This document shows positions 1 to 12,900 of a stretch of 64,000 nucleotides of DNA, in pieces. The position numbers were made by a program, and so were the translations under genes. The DNA lies in NCBI RefSeq assembly GCF_030052815.1, contig NC_079496.1, forward strand, positions 77,303,652-77,367,651, read 5' to 3'. This stretch comes from Hevea brasiliensis (lineage: Eukaryota > Streptophyta > Magnoliopsida > Malpighiales > Euphorbiaceae). The notes under the pieces were generated by a model, which did not search any database, was not told the DNA's origin, and was given only the letters and a program-made list of their open reading frames with translations. Position 1 is the stretch's first letter, and each line of letters opens with the position of its first letter.

Positions 1-1072
1 ACTCATCAAAACTCTGCTGACATCTATCAGTCCACTGAAATTTTACATCTTTCCGAAGCAGCTTAGTCAGTGGAGAAGATAACATAGAAAACCCCTTCAC
101 AAACCGACGGTAATATCCAGCTAGACCCAGAAAACTGCGAATTTCTGTGATGTTCCTGGGCGGCTTCCAATTAAGGATAGCTTCTACCTTGCTGGAGTCT
201 ACCTTGATCCCTTCAGCTGACACAACATGTCCCAAAAAGGAGATTTCATTCAGCCAAAATTCACATTTCGACAATTTGGCGTATAGCTGTTTCTCCCTTA
301 AAATCTGCAGTACAATCCGCAGATGTCTATCATGCTCCTCTGCACTCCTCGAGTATATCAAAATGTCATCAATAAACACCACCACAAATTGATCAAGATA
401 TGGTCTGAAGATAGTGTTCATCAGATCCATAAAAGCAGCTGGAGCATTTGTCAACCCGAATGGCATTACTAGAAACTCATAGTGGCCATACCGAGTTCTG
501 AAAGTAGTTTTTGGGATACTCTGCTCTTACACCTTCAACTGATGATAACCAGATCGCAAATCAATTTTGGAGAATACTGCTGCACCCTTCAACTGATCGA
601 ACAGATCATCAATGCGAGGCAATGGATATCTGTTCTTTATTGTCACCTTATTCAACTGCCTGTAGTCAATGCATAAGCGGAGAGTACCATCCTTCTTCTT
701 AACAAACAACACTGGTGCTCCCCAAGGTGACACACTAGGGCGGATGAAGCCCTTTTCAAGTAATTCTTGTAACTGTATCTTCAACTCCTTCAACTCTGCT
801 GGTGCCATTCTGTATGGCGTTATGGAGATTGGATCCACACCAGGCAGAACATTAATTTCAAACTGCACTTCTCTTTCCGGAGGTAATCCTGGCAATTCAT
901 CAGGCAACACATCCGAAAGTCATATCTGTAGGGATGTCCTTCAATCTTTGGACTCCCACTTGGGTGTCTACTACGTATGCCAAGTATGCTTCACACCCCT
1001 TCACGATCATTTTTACGGCTAGTGCGGAAATGATGGTTGATGGCAATAATCGCCTCTCCTTGTATTACCACA
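1..1072 (-). pseudogene. A1 pol fragment: reverse transcriptase, running off the window
   Basis: The best open segment (527-910) has the conserved RT sequence [13 protein letters not shown] and the first catalytic aspartate in [10 protein letters not shown]. The second catalytic box, FIDD, is encoded at 365-376 after a frame break, and the connection domain (motif [14 protein letters not shown]) follows toward position 60. An in-frame stop at 527-529 follows the RSGYHQLKV motif, and a further stop lies just upstream of the 910 start codon, before the [10 protein letters not shown] linker. In the family this enzyme copies the genomic RNA into cDNA inside the virus-like particle. This copy cannot give a full product. 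Confidence 0.85.
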
Positions 1073-2643
1073 TCACTGCATCGAGGAGACCAAAAGTGAT
1101 CTTGACCTACAGTCAATCATGGCATGATGTCTAGCTAACCAATCCATGCCCAAGATGATATCATAATCTCTGAAGGGCATTTCAATGAAATCAGACAGGA
1201 AAGTGTGTCCTTGGATCACCAAAGGGCAATCTCTATACATCCTATTAACCCTGACCTCCTGTCCTAGCGGACTTGTTACTAGCACCTCAAAGTCCATTTT
1301 TGTACATGGAACAGCAATGCAATCAATGATGCTAGCACTCACATAAGAATGGGTAGAACCCGGATCAAATAGCACAAATACATTCTGGTTAAAAGTTGAG
1401 AAGGTACCAGCCACAACATCAGATGTCTCTGCCTCTTCTCTCTGTCTCATGGCATAGACTCTGACTGGAGCACTGTCTTGTTCTGACTGTTTTACTGTGC
1501 CTTGGCTGCCTGCTGGGTTACCTCTACCCCTGCCTCTACCTCTGCTAGGTGGTTGTGAGCTCGGTGACAGTGGCTCGAATCCCTTCTGCAATAGTAGGAG
1601 GTGGTCCAACTCTGCGACTACTGGTGCAGTCCTTGGCAAAGTGTCCGGTGCCTCCACAGTTATAACAGGCTCCAATAGCCTTGTAACAGATTCCACCATG
1701 ATTCTTTCCACAAGTTTCACATTGGCGGGGAGGGTAGGAACTCCTGGTACTCTGCTGGCCAGATAGGGGAGGACTCTGTCCTGAATGTCTTCCCCTACGA
1801 TTTCTTGCCACCTCCCATGTCCCCCATAGTTCTTCCTCTTTCCAGTATGACCACTGGAACTCTGATCTACTGATTTTCCCTCTTTCTCTGTCTCCTCTGA
1901 CCTCTTCTTCTCTGGAGCAGTCTCAAACTCAACTCTTTCCAACTCTAGGGCTTGAGAGACAAGTTCAGAGAAGTTAGTGTGTTTGAAGCCGAGCACTTGT
2001 ACTCTAATACTGGGCTTCAAGCCAGTTTCAAACCTCTTGCATCTCTCCTGCTTGGTAGAGAGTAGACTAATTGCATAATGGCTAAGGAGGGAAAATTCTC
2101 TTTCATAATCAGCCACAGATCTGACCCTCTGTTTCAAACTTAAGAATTAAACTAGCTTCAGGTCTACATAAGCATCGAGGATGTATTTACATGCGAATTC
2201 CCGAGGAAGTCATTCAGTCAAGACCTGCAGTTCTACTGCATGTGGGGATGGTTTTCCACGATCATAAGCATCCCCTTGTAGTAAGGATACCGAGTATTCA
2301 AGTCCGAGCTCCTCTGTACAATGAAGTTTCTTGAACACCCTATCCATCCTCTCTAACCACTGCTCAACTTCTATAGGATCTCTGTCCTTAAACTCAGAGC
2401 CCCATACTTTATCAATTTATCATCTCGCCTTGTAGGAGGCGTGGTTGTACCACGGGTGTGCAATTGGGACTTGAGTAGGCGCATTACCGACCATTTGTTG
2501 GAATATTGCGACCATCTGGCTGGCCGAGCGAGCTGCAGATGCTGCGGTGGTCTTCTTTGAACCACTAACATTTTGTAGGCACAGGGCATCCCTTGCACCT
2601 CAGCCTCAATAGACTGATCGACTGAACGATCACCCTCTTCCAT
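1073..2643 (-). pseudogene. A1 gag and protease
   Basis: The start is taken at the ATG on 2641-2643 (MEEGDRSVDQSIEAEVQG), which is shared with A2. A retrotransposon gag (capsid) segment reads SVADYEREFSLLSHYA near 2110. Two CCHC-type knuckles follow near 1625-1720, the first with unusual CX2CX3HX3C spacing and the second canonical (CYNCGGTGHFAKDC). The protease active site DPGSTHSYV is at 1340-1366 and its hydrophobic companion ILGMDWLARH near 1150. The knuckles lie in another frame than the capsid segment (shift near 1800), and another frame break lies near 2140. Gag packages the RNA; the aspartic protease cuts the polyprotein. Confidence 0.85.
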
Positions 2644-2812
2644 ATTCAATGCGAGGATCTTAGCTTTCCTGAACAATAACACAAGAATATTCACTCTTGT
2701 TAGTGCATATTTATACTGTAATGTACTGTATGTATCAAACAATGATATTGAGCAGTTGTACTATGCAAAAAGAACATTCAAATAACAGGTGAAAACGGAA
2801 TTTAAAAACTTT

Positions 2813-2824
2813 GCTCTGATACCA
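2813..2824 (-). other. A1 primer binding site (tRNA-iMet type)
   Basis: The minus strand reads TGGTATCAGAGC, complementary to the 3' end of plant initiator tRNA-Met including CCA. It lies 8 nt from the 5' LTR end. It fixes the direction of the element. Confidence 0.9.
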
Positions 2825-2832
2825 CCAAAACA

Positions 2833-5800
2833 TGTCACACCCTACCCCTCTGTAAGGCATAACATGATCCCGTAGTATACCTAATGAATTACCAACTCCG
2901 TCTACTGATAACCCATTAAATACACTACAAGGGATTTTAAAAACTTTTCTTACTTCTTTTACAGTGGTGAGCACTATTTATAGGTATTAAAAACTTTGGT
3001 GGACTGAAGTGAAACCACTAACTCATTTGGTTTATTTGGAATTTCTGTAAAAATTTTGGCAGAGTGCCATCTGTATTTTGGACAAAACAGTTCTTCAGAA
3101 AACCTGTAAAAAGCACTTCAATAATTTTCCCAAATCTCAACTCCAATACATTTCTCAACACAACAATTTATCAACTCAATTCCATAGAAACTTTTCAAAG
3201 TCTGAGATAAGGAAATATAATACAACTTTTACAATCCAAAACACTCATAATTAATTTACAACTTCAAGGTACAATTTAATTTACAACTGCTCAAAACCAA
3301 AAAGAAAATATACATACAGTGTCATACATTACAGTACAAAATGCAAAATATTGGTATATTCATTATACCAGGTAATCTCTCACTGGAGGTATATGCAGCC
3401 TAGTCTGCTGCCCTGTCCGTCTCTCTACCTGCGACAGCAATAAAAAGCTATCGCTGAGACAATGTCTCAGTGGTGCACAACATTAACCAAATCCAATTTA
3501 AATCACAATTCATAAGTCATGTAAATAGTGGATACTTAAAATCATAATTAAATTCAAGACAATAATTGTCAACAAGAATTTAAACTCCATTTGTCAATAT
3601 CACAATAATTTTCCATAAGTCAGATCAGGTTTGAATTCAAAAGACAGTATATGTCAATGAGAGTTTAAATCCATTTCACAATCTCACAATACACATCAAT
3701 AAATCACACACAGCTTAATAATGATCCATAATTCAATTCATCCCAAAAGCCGATGGCTAATGAGGTATTCAATTCATCCCAAAAGTCGATGACTAATGAG
3801 GAATAACATGGCTAGCTAGCAAAAATATGAGTACTCATTCTATTCATCCTCAACAGGCACACACCTCAACACTTCAGCCAGAGAGGGAATTCAATTCATC
3901 CCACTAGACAAGCTAGAGAGGAATACAATCAATACACATGATAGCTGTGGTTTCAAACCATTTACAGTGCTTTTCAATCAATAAGTATCCATCAATGTCA
4001 TTCAAATAGTTTTTCACAGTTTCAAACCATTCACAATATTTTTCAATCAATAAGTGTCCATCAAACACATTTCCACAATTTAAAACAATGATATACAAAT
4101 AGTCAATATTTATTTCCATTGAAAATAATTCAAAAGAAACAGTTGTTGTGCACAAACCTCTGATATTTGTCTCCTGGTCTTGACTCAGTATTTCTTTCCC
4201 TTTTGCTGAGTCCTTGTTAACTGAGAAACACAATTTGTAGTGTTTCAGTACAAAATTAAACTGTCTCTATCGATGGTGTTTGGTAAATAATGCACTGAAC
4301 TCAATTATTCACTAAGTCACCTAATATACCGACCCTCATTGCGTTTTAGGTAAATTAGGTTTTAGTGTCGTTAATATGTCACACTCGATAGGATTTTAGG
4401 TTTGGTATGTTTTACCAAAGTCATTTCCTTGTTTAGTGCATTTTAATGCAAATTGCTGGATTCCGGGACACTGGTTTGACCTAACTGGACGATCTAGTTC
4501 CCTCGGTTTTCGAGTCTCGGTCGAAACTACAAACTTGTAGATCTAGGTCCTATTGCACGCGGGGCAAAATTTCAGGTCAATCCGAGTTAAGTAGACCAAG
4601 TTATGGTCATTATACTATTGCTGGTCAAATGGCATCAATTAGGTCATTTTTTTGGTCAATTTGGTCAACTTTGGTTCGGCCAGTTTTTGGACCCGAACTT
4701 GTGCAAGCTTTTTGACTTGCTTCTGGTCATTTCTGGGTTTTGGTGTCTTCATAAGACTTGTAGGTATGGGTCTTAACTATTCATGGTTAAAATTTCAGGT
4801 CAATTGGACCTGTTTTGAGTGAGTTATGGCCTAAATACTCACTGCTGCCCAAATGGTCAGTTTTTAGGTCTCAAGTGTACCTAATCCGAATTGGTCATTT
4901 TTCACATCAACTTGCAAGCAGAATTTTGGTATGGTTTCTCAATGAAAGTTGGCACATTTTGTGCCTAGTTTCACCTCAAATTGGTCTCATACCAATTGAG
5001 GTTACACATTTCAGGTTATGGGCTAAAATGTACACTGCCCTCAATATGCATTTCACACCCCACTTCAAACACACATATACCTTGCAATTTGGTTCACTTC
5101 CCTACCAATCTGTTTTGGTACATTAACCACAGTATAATCTACTTTACATTAACATTATTTTGGGCAGATTACCATTACCCTCAACACACCAAATATAATT
5201 CACATTTACAATATCTCAATACCATTACATACACACCTAAACACCACTAATTCTCACATACACTTTACACAATAATTTCATACACATATCCTTCATTCCT
5301 TAATGCCACAATTCTGCCAACACTCCCATGAATATACACATTTATTCAAGTGTCCCCAAGGCTGCCAAATTTGTCCTTCAACATCAAAGTGCTGTCCAAG
5401 TTACCAATTCCCATCCAAGTGCATAAATCACCATATAAACATGAAATAATTCACTAGGTTATTAATTTACCATGATCAACATTATTTCTCATCAATTATA
5501 TGCATAATAAATCATCAAATGTGTGACCCCATGGCTGTCCAAAAATGGCTATCTCAATAACTATTTAAACTTCAAAATTTCCTTCACAAAACCAACACCC
5601 ATAACATGCACACAAAACTTAACAAAGCTATCTTCAAAATTATGAACTTACCTTATGCTTGGAGTTTGTTAAACCTTGCTTAAACTTCTCAAATTTAGTA
5701 TCAAACTCTTCCTTGTGATGAGTAGACAAAGTTTCATGAAGGAACTTAAGAGATTGGAGTTGAAAATGGAGAGTTAAGAGAGCTTGCATGAGAAATGGCC

Positions 5801-6529
5801 ATGGTTTTTCCTCTCACCTTCATTCACGGCAATGTTGAGATCACTTTGAGGAAGATGAAGTTCAGCTGATTTAGTGGAGTTACAGCTGCCCTATTATATG
5901 TTTATTTTATGCATTAGTGGTCCACTCACAATTTTAATCATATTTTAAGCTAAACTTTCATTTAATCCACATTTAACCCATTATTTCCACTATTTATTTT
6001 AGGTACCATCAAATTAATTTTTCATTTCATTTTCTAAGTGTAATACTATTTATTTTTAATGGACATTTAGGTCAAAAGACACTTCGGGATGTCAAATGAC
6101 CATAATGCCCTGTTCGTGGCTTTCCGATTTTTCTGAATAATCGTATTTTGTCTGTTTTTCGATTTCTCACTTTTCTTTTTACTAATTATTTAATTTTTCT
6201 TTGATCTTTCTAATGATAATTACTCTTCAACAATGGTCTATTTAAGTCCTAAAAATGTTTCCTGTGGGTTCCCGCAGTCCGTATTAGTCAACGGTCCACA
6301 CCGTGACTTCCCGGTGCGGTCACCCATCACTAGGTTTCCCGGCTCGTTTAACTTGATCACATTTCTTTGCTATCATTTTTCCTTTGTTTTTCTTGTACTT
6401 TCTTTTCTTGTATTTCATTATTTTATGTCTCCTCACTCATATCGAAGTACGGTTCTTGGCATCCTAGCTGTCCGGACAACACTAGTCACCGGAGCAGCAG
6501 AACGCACTACCGAACTTTGGGGTGTTACA
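2833..6529 (-). repeat. A1 5' LTR (3.7 kb)
   Basis: On the plus strand the LTR opens TGTCACACCCTACC and closes GGGGTGTTACA, that is 5'-TGTAAC...GTGACA-3' on the coding strand. The same ends bound the LTRs at 9975-14041 and 14989-18820. It has no gene; the open frames inside it are chance or shadow frames. It contains the hairpin at 3454-3470. The sequence right of it (ATAAC, 6530-6534) matches the A2 LTR at the insertion point and is one side of the expected 5-bp target duplication; the other side is outside the window. Confidence 0.88.
3454..3470. other. LTR hairpin, family A version
   Basis: Perfect 7-bp arms CTGAGAC / GTCTCAG with a 3-nt loop, followed by TGGTGCAC. The same position in families B, C and D carries a different stem that still pairs. 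A3 has the same one at 15616-15632; in the A2 LTR the stem is damaged. Confidence 0.6.
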
Positions 6530-7503
6530 ATAACTATTTAAACTTTAAAATTTCCTTCACCAAACTAACACCCATTACATGAACATAAAGTTTAACAAAG
6601 GAATTCTCAAAAATGTAAACTTACCTTTGATTGTAACTTGCTAAACCTTCACCAAACTTCTCAAATTTGGTATCAATATCTTCCTTGTGATGTGTAGACC
6701 ATTTTTGATGAAGGAACTCAAGTGATTAGAAGTGAAATGAGTGGTTAGATGAGCTTGCATGAAAAATGGCCATGGTGGTTCCCATTTTCTTCAATTCGGC
6801 AATGTTTATGAAATGAGGAAGATGAACATTCTGATGGGTTTAGTGGACTTACATCAGCCACATTTTATGTTTAATTTAATCCTTTAGTGGTCCACTTACT
6901 CATTTAATTATATAATAATGCTTAAATGTGTTATTTACACATTTTTCACTCCATTTTTGGCTATTTACTTTATGTACCACCAAATTAATTTTTCATTTCA
7001 TTTTCTAAGTGTAATATTATTTATTTTTAATGGACATTTAGGTCAAAAGACACTTTGGGATGTCAAATGATCATAATGCTCCTGTTCAGGTGGCATTCCC
7101 GATTTTTCGGTATTACCGGGTTTTGTCTGTTTTTCGATTTCTCACTTTTCTTTGTACTAATTATTTAATTTTTCTTTAATCTTTCTAATGAGATTTATAC
7201 TTCAATAAGGGTCTATTTATGTCCTAAAAATGTTTTCCAGGGTTCCCCGCAGTCCAGGGCCAGTCAACGGTCCACGCCGTGACTTCCCGGTGCGGTCACC
7301 CATCGCTAGGTTTCCCGGCTCACTTATTCGGTTACATTTCTTTGCTATGATTTTTCCTTAGTTTTTTTTGTATTTTCTTTTCTTGTTTTTCATTATTTAT
7401 GTCTCCTCTCTCATATCAATGTGTGGTTCTAGGCATCCTAGCTGTCCGGACAGCACTGGTCACCGAAATAACAGAACGCACTACCGAACTTAGGGGTGTT
7501 ACA
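6530..7503 (-). repeat. A2 3' LTR remnant, cut by A1
   Basis: This is the outer 970 bp of a family A LTR and aligns almost without change to 13070-14041, the 5' LTR of the same element. It begins abruptly where A1 is inserted. It ends with the LTR terminus GGGGTGTTACA, followed directly by the polypurine tract of A2. Confidence 0.88.
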
Positions 7504-7506
7504 ATT

Positions 7507-7520
7507 CTCCCCCCGTTAAA
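7507..7520 (-). other. A2 polypurine tract
   Basis: The minus strand reads TTTAACGGGGGGAG, next to the 3' LTR start at 7503. It is the expected primer for plus-strand synthesis and shows that the internal region lies to the right. Confidence 0.8.
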
Positions 7521-8522
7521 TAAATTTCATCCACGAAATTTTTACCCAGTAGCCATCTTACAATAGTCATACATTTATTTCTCCTTTCTATATGATTGTA
7601 AGACTTTTAACAATCTAATACAATGTTTAATTTGTTTGGATAACACCAATCTCCTCTTACTATTATGCTGTCTAATATTTTGGTTCACGTTGCTCCTTGA
7701 ATAACCCTTGAGGTCATGTTAGAATCATTCATCAGTCATTGGTCCTCTGACCATTCTAGTCCATAGTCTTCCTCACATTTGTAATATTTCTTTGTTACAC
7801 ATGAATCAACTGTTCAATTCTCTACTTTCATAACTCTTTTTATCCACAATATTCTATAACTTACTTCCTTTTGTACTGAACTATAACCTTTCGATATTTT
7901 AACTTTTGAGTTTTAGATCCCTAAGTAGGATTTTCAAACTTATTTCTAACAATTAAATTCTGTCATGGTATAACTATACCAAAACAGATGCCGTTGGCAA
8001 CTATTCTTATCTAGGTGTACTATCGGGTAGTACGTAGCTCTACACAATAATCTCAAGTCGATCAGAATCTGCGACTACAAAGATAAACATCAAGAACATT
8101 GCATAGTTACTACGATACATCCCAATAGATCAAAACTTTGTTATCTTTTATTCTTTTTGAATTCACTGATATTCGAATCTTATTCTGATTACAATATCCA
8201 TTAGCAATTTCTAACAGTAACCTCCTTGCCCTCATCTAGAGCAATTCCATTACCGCATCTTACTTTTACGTCCTCTTGCCTTACATTAAGTAGGCTTGCC
8301 AATTAGCTTTATAATTTATGGTGTGTTAGAAAATACTTTTCGCCGATAAACTCTTTCAAAAGTAATTTCACTTATTATCACAATCCTTATCTCAAGGACT
8401 AATCACTAATGCATCAAAATTTATTCCTCAGAAGGAATAACAATGAACATGTAGTTCTAACACTAACATAAAAGTATGCAAACTCTGTGTCAATCAATAC
8501 ATATATATATCTTAGTTGCTAA
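7521..8522 (-). repeat. Non-coding block in place of pol (A2 copy)
   Basis: No open frame or pol motif is visible on either strand. Most of the block (to about 8395) aligns with 18839-19755 in A3, for example around the shared words CCTTGAGGTCATGTTAGAAT and GTGTACTATCGGGTAGTACG. It may be a long 3' untranslated region inherited from an autonomous parent, or filler acquired by the deleted lineage. Confidence 0.65.
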
Positions 8523-9785
8523 TTGAGAAAGTACCAGCAATGATGTCAAAAGTCTCAGTCTCTTTTCTGTCGTATAGCGTATACTCTAGTTGAAGCATCA
8601 CCCTGTTTTGGCTGATTCACAGTAGTCTGACTTCTAGGTGTACTACCCCTACCTCTACCTTTGCCTCTACTAACTGATGGTGAACTCTTTGGGGTAGAAA
8701 CTTGGGTTGATCCCTTTGGTGTAGTAAATGATCCGAACGATCCGGATTTACACAATCCCTAGCAAAATGGCCGCCTCTCCACGCTTAAAACATGCTCCTA
8801 TGGCTCTATAGCATACCCCACTATGTGGTTTACCACAAGTTTCACAAAGTCGATCCGACAGCATTTACGGGTTTCTGTTGAGTTTCTTGATCGGATCGAG
8901 GTGGTTTTGTCCAAAAGATCTATCTCTACCTGACTTCTTACTATCTCCGTCAGATCCTCAAAGTTTTTCCTCTTTCCAAGAGGGACCACTAGAACTCTGC
9001 TCACGACTTTCCTCTTTTCTCGCTTTCTCCGATTTCTTTTCTCAAGAGCCGCTTCATTCAATTCTTTCTAATTCTAGTGCTTGAGAAATAAGTTCAGAGA
9101 AGTTGTTATGTTTGAATCCGACCACTTGTAATCTGATACTAGGCTTCAAGCCGGTTTCAAACCTCTTACATCTCTCCCTACTGGTAGAAAGTAGACTTAC
9201 TGCATAATGGCTTAGGCGGAAAAATTCTCTTTCATACTCAGCCACTGATCGGCCCCCCTGTTTCAGACTTAGGAACTCTTGCCGCTTTCGGTCTACATAA
9301 GCATCGTGGACATATTTACTCTGAATTCCCGAGGAAGTCATTCCATGTTAGCACCGCAGTTCTACTGCATCGTGGGGAATGGTTTTCCACCAGTCATAAG
9401 CATCTTCCTGTAGTAAGGATACTGAGTACTCAAATCTAAGCTCTTCTGTACAATGCAGCTTCTTGAATACCCTATCCATCCTCTCTAACCATTATTCAGC
9501 TTCTAGAGGATCTACTGTCCCCTTAAACTCTGTAGCCCCATACTTCATCAATTTGTCATATTGTCTAGCGTAAGATCGTGGTTGTACCACCGAGTCCGTA
9601 TTGGGGCTTGAGTAGGCACATTACCATCCATTTGTTGGAACATTGCAATCCGTCACGAGCGAATCGAGCAGAATCTGCGATCGCAGGGGTGGTGCTCTTG
9701 AACCATCGACATTATGTAGGCATGGGGCATCCCCTTGCACCTCAGCCTCTATCGATTGATCGACTGAACGATCACCCTCTTCCAT
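8523..9785 (-). pseudogene. A2 gag remnant
   Basis: The start codon is at 9783-9785 and gives the same N-terminus as A1 (MEEGDRSVDQSIEAEVQG). The capsid segment at 9054-9341 reads SVAEYEREFFRLSHYAVSLL, then frames shift repeatedly. The zinc-knuckle region (8740-8870) is degraded; a basic GRGKGRG-like linker follows near 8650. Similarity to A1 stops near 8523, before the protease DPGST motif, so there is no protease. Not functional. Confidence 0.8.
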
Positions 9786-9954
9786 AGTCAATTTGAGGAT
9801 TTTAGACCTCCTGTACAATAATACAAGGAGATTTCCTCCCGTTAGTGCATATTTATAATGTAATGTACTGTATGTATCAAACAATGATATTGAGCAGTTG
9901 TACTGTGAAGAAACAATATTCAAGTAACAAGTGAAAACAGAATTTAAAAACTTT

Positions 9955-9966
9955 GCTCTTATACCA
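9955..9966 (-). other. A2 primer binding site, one mismatch
   Basis: The minus strand reads TGGTATAAGAGC, one base off the tRNA-iMet complement seen in A1, at the same distance from the LTR. Confidence 0.8.
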
Positions 9967-9974
9967 CTAAAACA

Positions 9975-12900
9975 TGTCACACCCTACCCCTCTGTAAGGC
10001 ATGACATGATCCCGTAGTATACCTGATGAATTACCAACTCCGTCTACTGATAACCCATTAAATACACTACAAGGGATTTTAAAAACTTTTCTTACTTCTT
10101 TTACAAAGTGGTGAGCACTATTTACAGTGTTAAAGACTTTGGTGAATCAAGTGAAACAACTAACTAATTTGATTTATTTGGAATATCTCAGAAAATTTTG
10201 GCAAGGTGCCATTTGTATTTTGGACAAAACAGTTCTTGTAAAACTCAGAAAAAGCACTTCAATTATTTTCCAAATCTCAACTCCAACATTTTTCTCAATA
10301 CAACACATTTCTCAACTCAATTCCATAGAAATTTTTCAAAGTCTGAGATAAGGAAATATAATACAATTTTTATAAGTCAAATAACTCATAATAAATTTAC
10401 AACTTCAAGGTACAATTTGAATTTACAACTGCTCAAAACCAAAAACAAAATGTACATACAGTGTCATACATTACAGTACAAAATGCAAAATATTGGTATA
10501 CTCATTATACCAGGTAATCCCTCACTGGATGTATTAGCAGCCTAGTCTGCCGCTCTGCTCGTCTCTCTACTGCGATAAAGAATAAAGCTATCATTTGAGA
10601 CAATGTCTCGAGCAGTACAACATTAACCAAATACAATTTTAATTCACAATTCATAAATCATATCAATAGTGGATACTTAAAACCATAGTTAAATTCAAGA
10701 CAATGAATGTCATAAGGAATTTAAACTCCAATTCACAAATTATCAAAATTCATAATAACACAATTTAGTCAAATAGTTTAAGAATACCGTATTGCCAATT
10801 CATGCACAATTTGATCAAATAACTGAATAATACCTTTTTGCAAATCAATAACACAATTCGATCAAATAACTGAATAATATCGTTTTGCAAATCAATAACA
10901 CAATTCAATCAAATAATCTGAATAATATCGCTTTTGCAAATCAATAACACAATTGATCAAATAATCGAATAATATCGCTTTTGCAAATCAATAACACAAT
11001 TGATCAAATAACTGAATAATATCGTTTTTCAAATCAATAACACCATTCGATCAAATAATTGAACAATACAATGTTGCCAATCAATAACACAATTTAGGTC
11101 ATGACAAAAATTTTTCCATATATGCCGTGTTGTACACCACGACAAGACATACTCACCCCAATAATCGAAATCAATGAGGGAGGAAGCTAGCAATCTAATG
11201 AGTACTCATCCATACTCACCTCAGACTGGGAAGTCAAAGAGGGAGGAACATAATCATACTCACCCTGCATCGATAAGTCAAAGAGGGAGGAATAATCACA
11301 CTCACCCCATTAATGGAGGAGGAACATAATATCCGTGTCATGCCAATTGTGAGTCAAAACAATTCCAAACATTTTATTCAAATGATCCGTAAGAATCCAA
11401 TAAATTTCCAAAGTTATAATTTCATTCACAAAATGGCAACACAATTCGTAATTCACTTCAATTTCCACAAAAACCATTTACAGTGCTTTTCAATCAATAA
11501 GTATCCATCAATATCATTCAAACAATTTTTCACAGTTTCAAACCATTCACAATGTTTTTCAATCAATAAGTGTCCACCAAACACATTTCCACAATTTAAA
11601 ACAATAATATACAAATGGTCATAATTTATTTCAATTGAAAAATTCAAAAGAAATAGTCGTTGTGCACAAACCTCTGATGACTGTCCCCGGTCCGACTCGT
11701 GTTTCCTTCCCTTTGCCGAGTCCTTGTTAATCGAGAAACACAATTTGAAGTGTTTCAAGACTAAATTAAATCGTCTCTATCGATGGTGTTTGGTAAATAA
11801 TGCAATCGAACTCAATTATTCACTTAATCACCTAATATACCGACCCTCATTGCGTTTTAGGTAAATTAGGTTTTAGTGTCGTTAATATGTCACATTCGAT
11901 TGGGTTTTAGGTTTGGTACGTTTTACCAAAGTCATTTTCTTGTTTAGTGCATTTTAATGCAAATTACTGGATTCTGGGACACTGGTTTGACCTAGCCGGA
12001 CGATCTAGTTCCCTCGGTTTTCGGGTCTCGGTCAAAACTACAAACTTGTAGATCTAGGTCTTATGGACCGCGGTGCAAAATTTTAGGTCAATCCGAGTTA
12101 AGTAGACCAAGTTATGGTCATTACACTATTGCTGGTCAATTGGTATCAAATTAGGTCAATTTTGGGTCAATTTGGTCAACTCTGGTTCGGCCAGTTTTTG
12201 GACCCGAACTTGTACAAGTTGTTTGACTTGCTTATGGTCATTTCTGGGCTTTGGTGTCTTCATAAGACTTGTAGGTATGGGTCTTAACTATTCATGGTTA
12301 AAATTTCAGGTCAATTGGACCTGTTTTGAGTGAGTTATGGCCTAAACACTCACTGCTGCCCAATTGGTCATTTTTCAGGTCCTAATTGCACCTAATCCGA
12401 ATTGGTCATTTTCTTAGGTCACCTTGCAAGCAGAATTTTGGTATGTTTTCTCAATGAAAGTTGGCACATTTTGTGCCTAGTTCCACCTCCAATTGGTCTC
12501 ATACCAGTTGAGATTACACATTTAAACTTATTAGCTAAAATGTACACTGCCCTTGGTTACTTTGCTTAACACACATCAATCACACACATTTACCTTGCAA
12601 TTTGTTCACTTCCCTACCAATCTGTTTTGGTACATTACCAAAAGCATATTCTAATTTACATTAACATTACTTTGGGCAGATTACAATTACCCTCAACACA
12701 CCAAATATAATTCACATTTACAAATTCTAAGTACCATTACATACACACCTAACCATTACAAATCTTACATACACTTTACAATATCAATCTACATACATAT
12801 CCATCAATCCTTCTAGGTCAAAATTCTGCCTACACTTCCATGAATACATACATTTACTCAAGTGTTCCCAAGCTGTCGAAAATTGTCCTTCAACATCAAA

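Larger units (their letters stand above)
1..2832 (-). mobile_element. Element A1, internal region of a Tekay/Del-type Ty3/gypsy retrotransposon
   Basis: Read on the minus strand, this stretch runs from primer binding site through gag and protease into reverse transcriptase, and leaves the window before RNase H ends. The order gag-PR-RT is that of Ty3/gypsy. Its 5' LTR follows at 2833-6529. The element lies inside the 3' LTR of A2: immediately beyond its 5' LTR the sequence resumes in the middle of the A2 LTR. The 3' half and 3' LTR are outside the window. Reading frames are broken, so it is not autonomous now. Confidence 0.85.
7504..9974 (-). mobile_element. Element A2, internal region without pol
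   Basis: Only 2.47 kb separate the two LTRs. It holds a primer binding site, a gag remnant, a non-coding block and a polypurine tract. RT, RNase H and integrase are absent. With its LTRs it is a non-autonomous, gag-only type element comparable with terminal-repeat retrotransposons with gag (TR-GAG). Confidence 0.75.

Noticed and set aside
10759..11087. Regular repeat spacing suggestive of a CRISPR array
   Set aside because: Units are contiguous 47-bp degenerate tandem repeats without spacers, inside a plant LTR.
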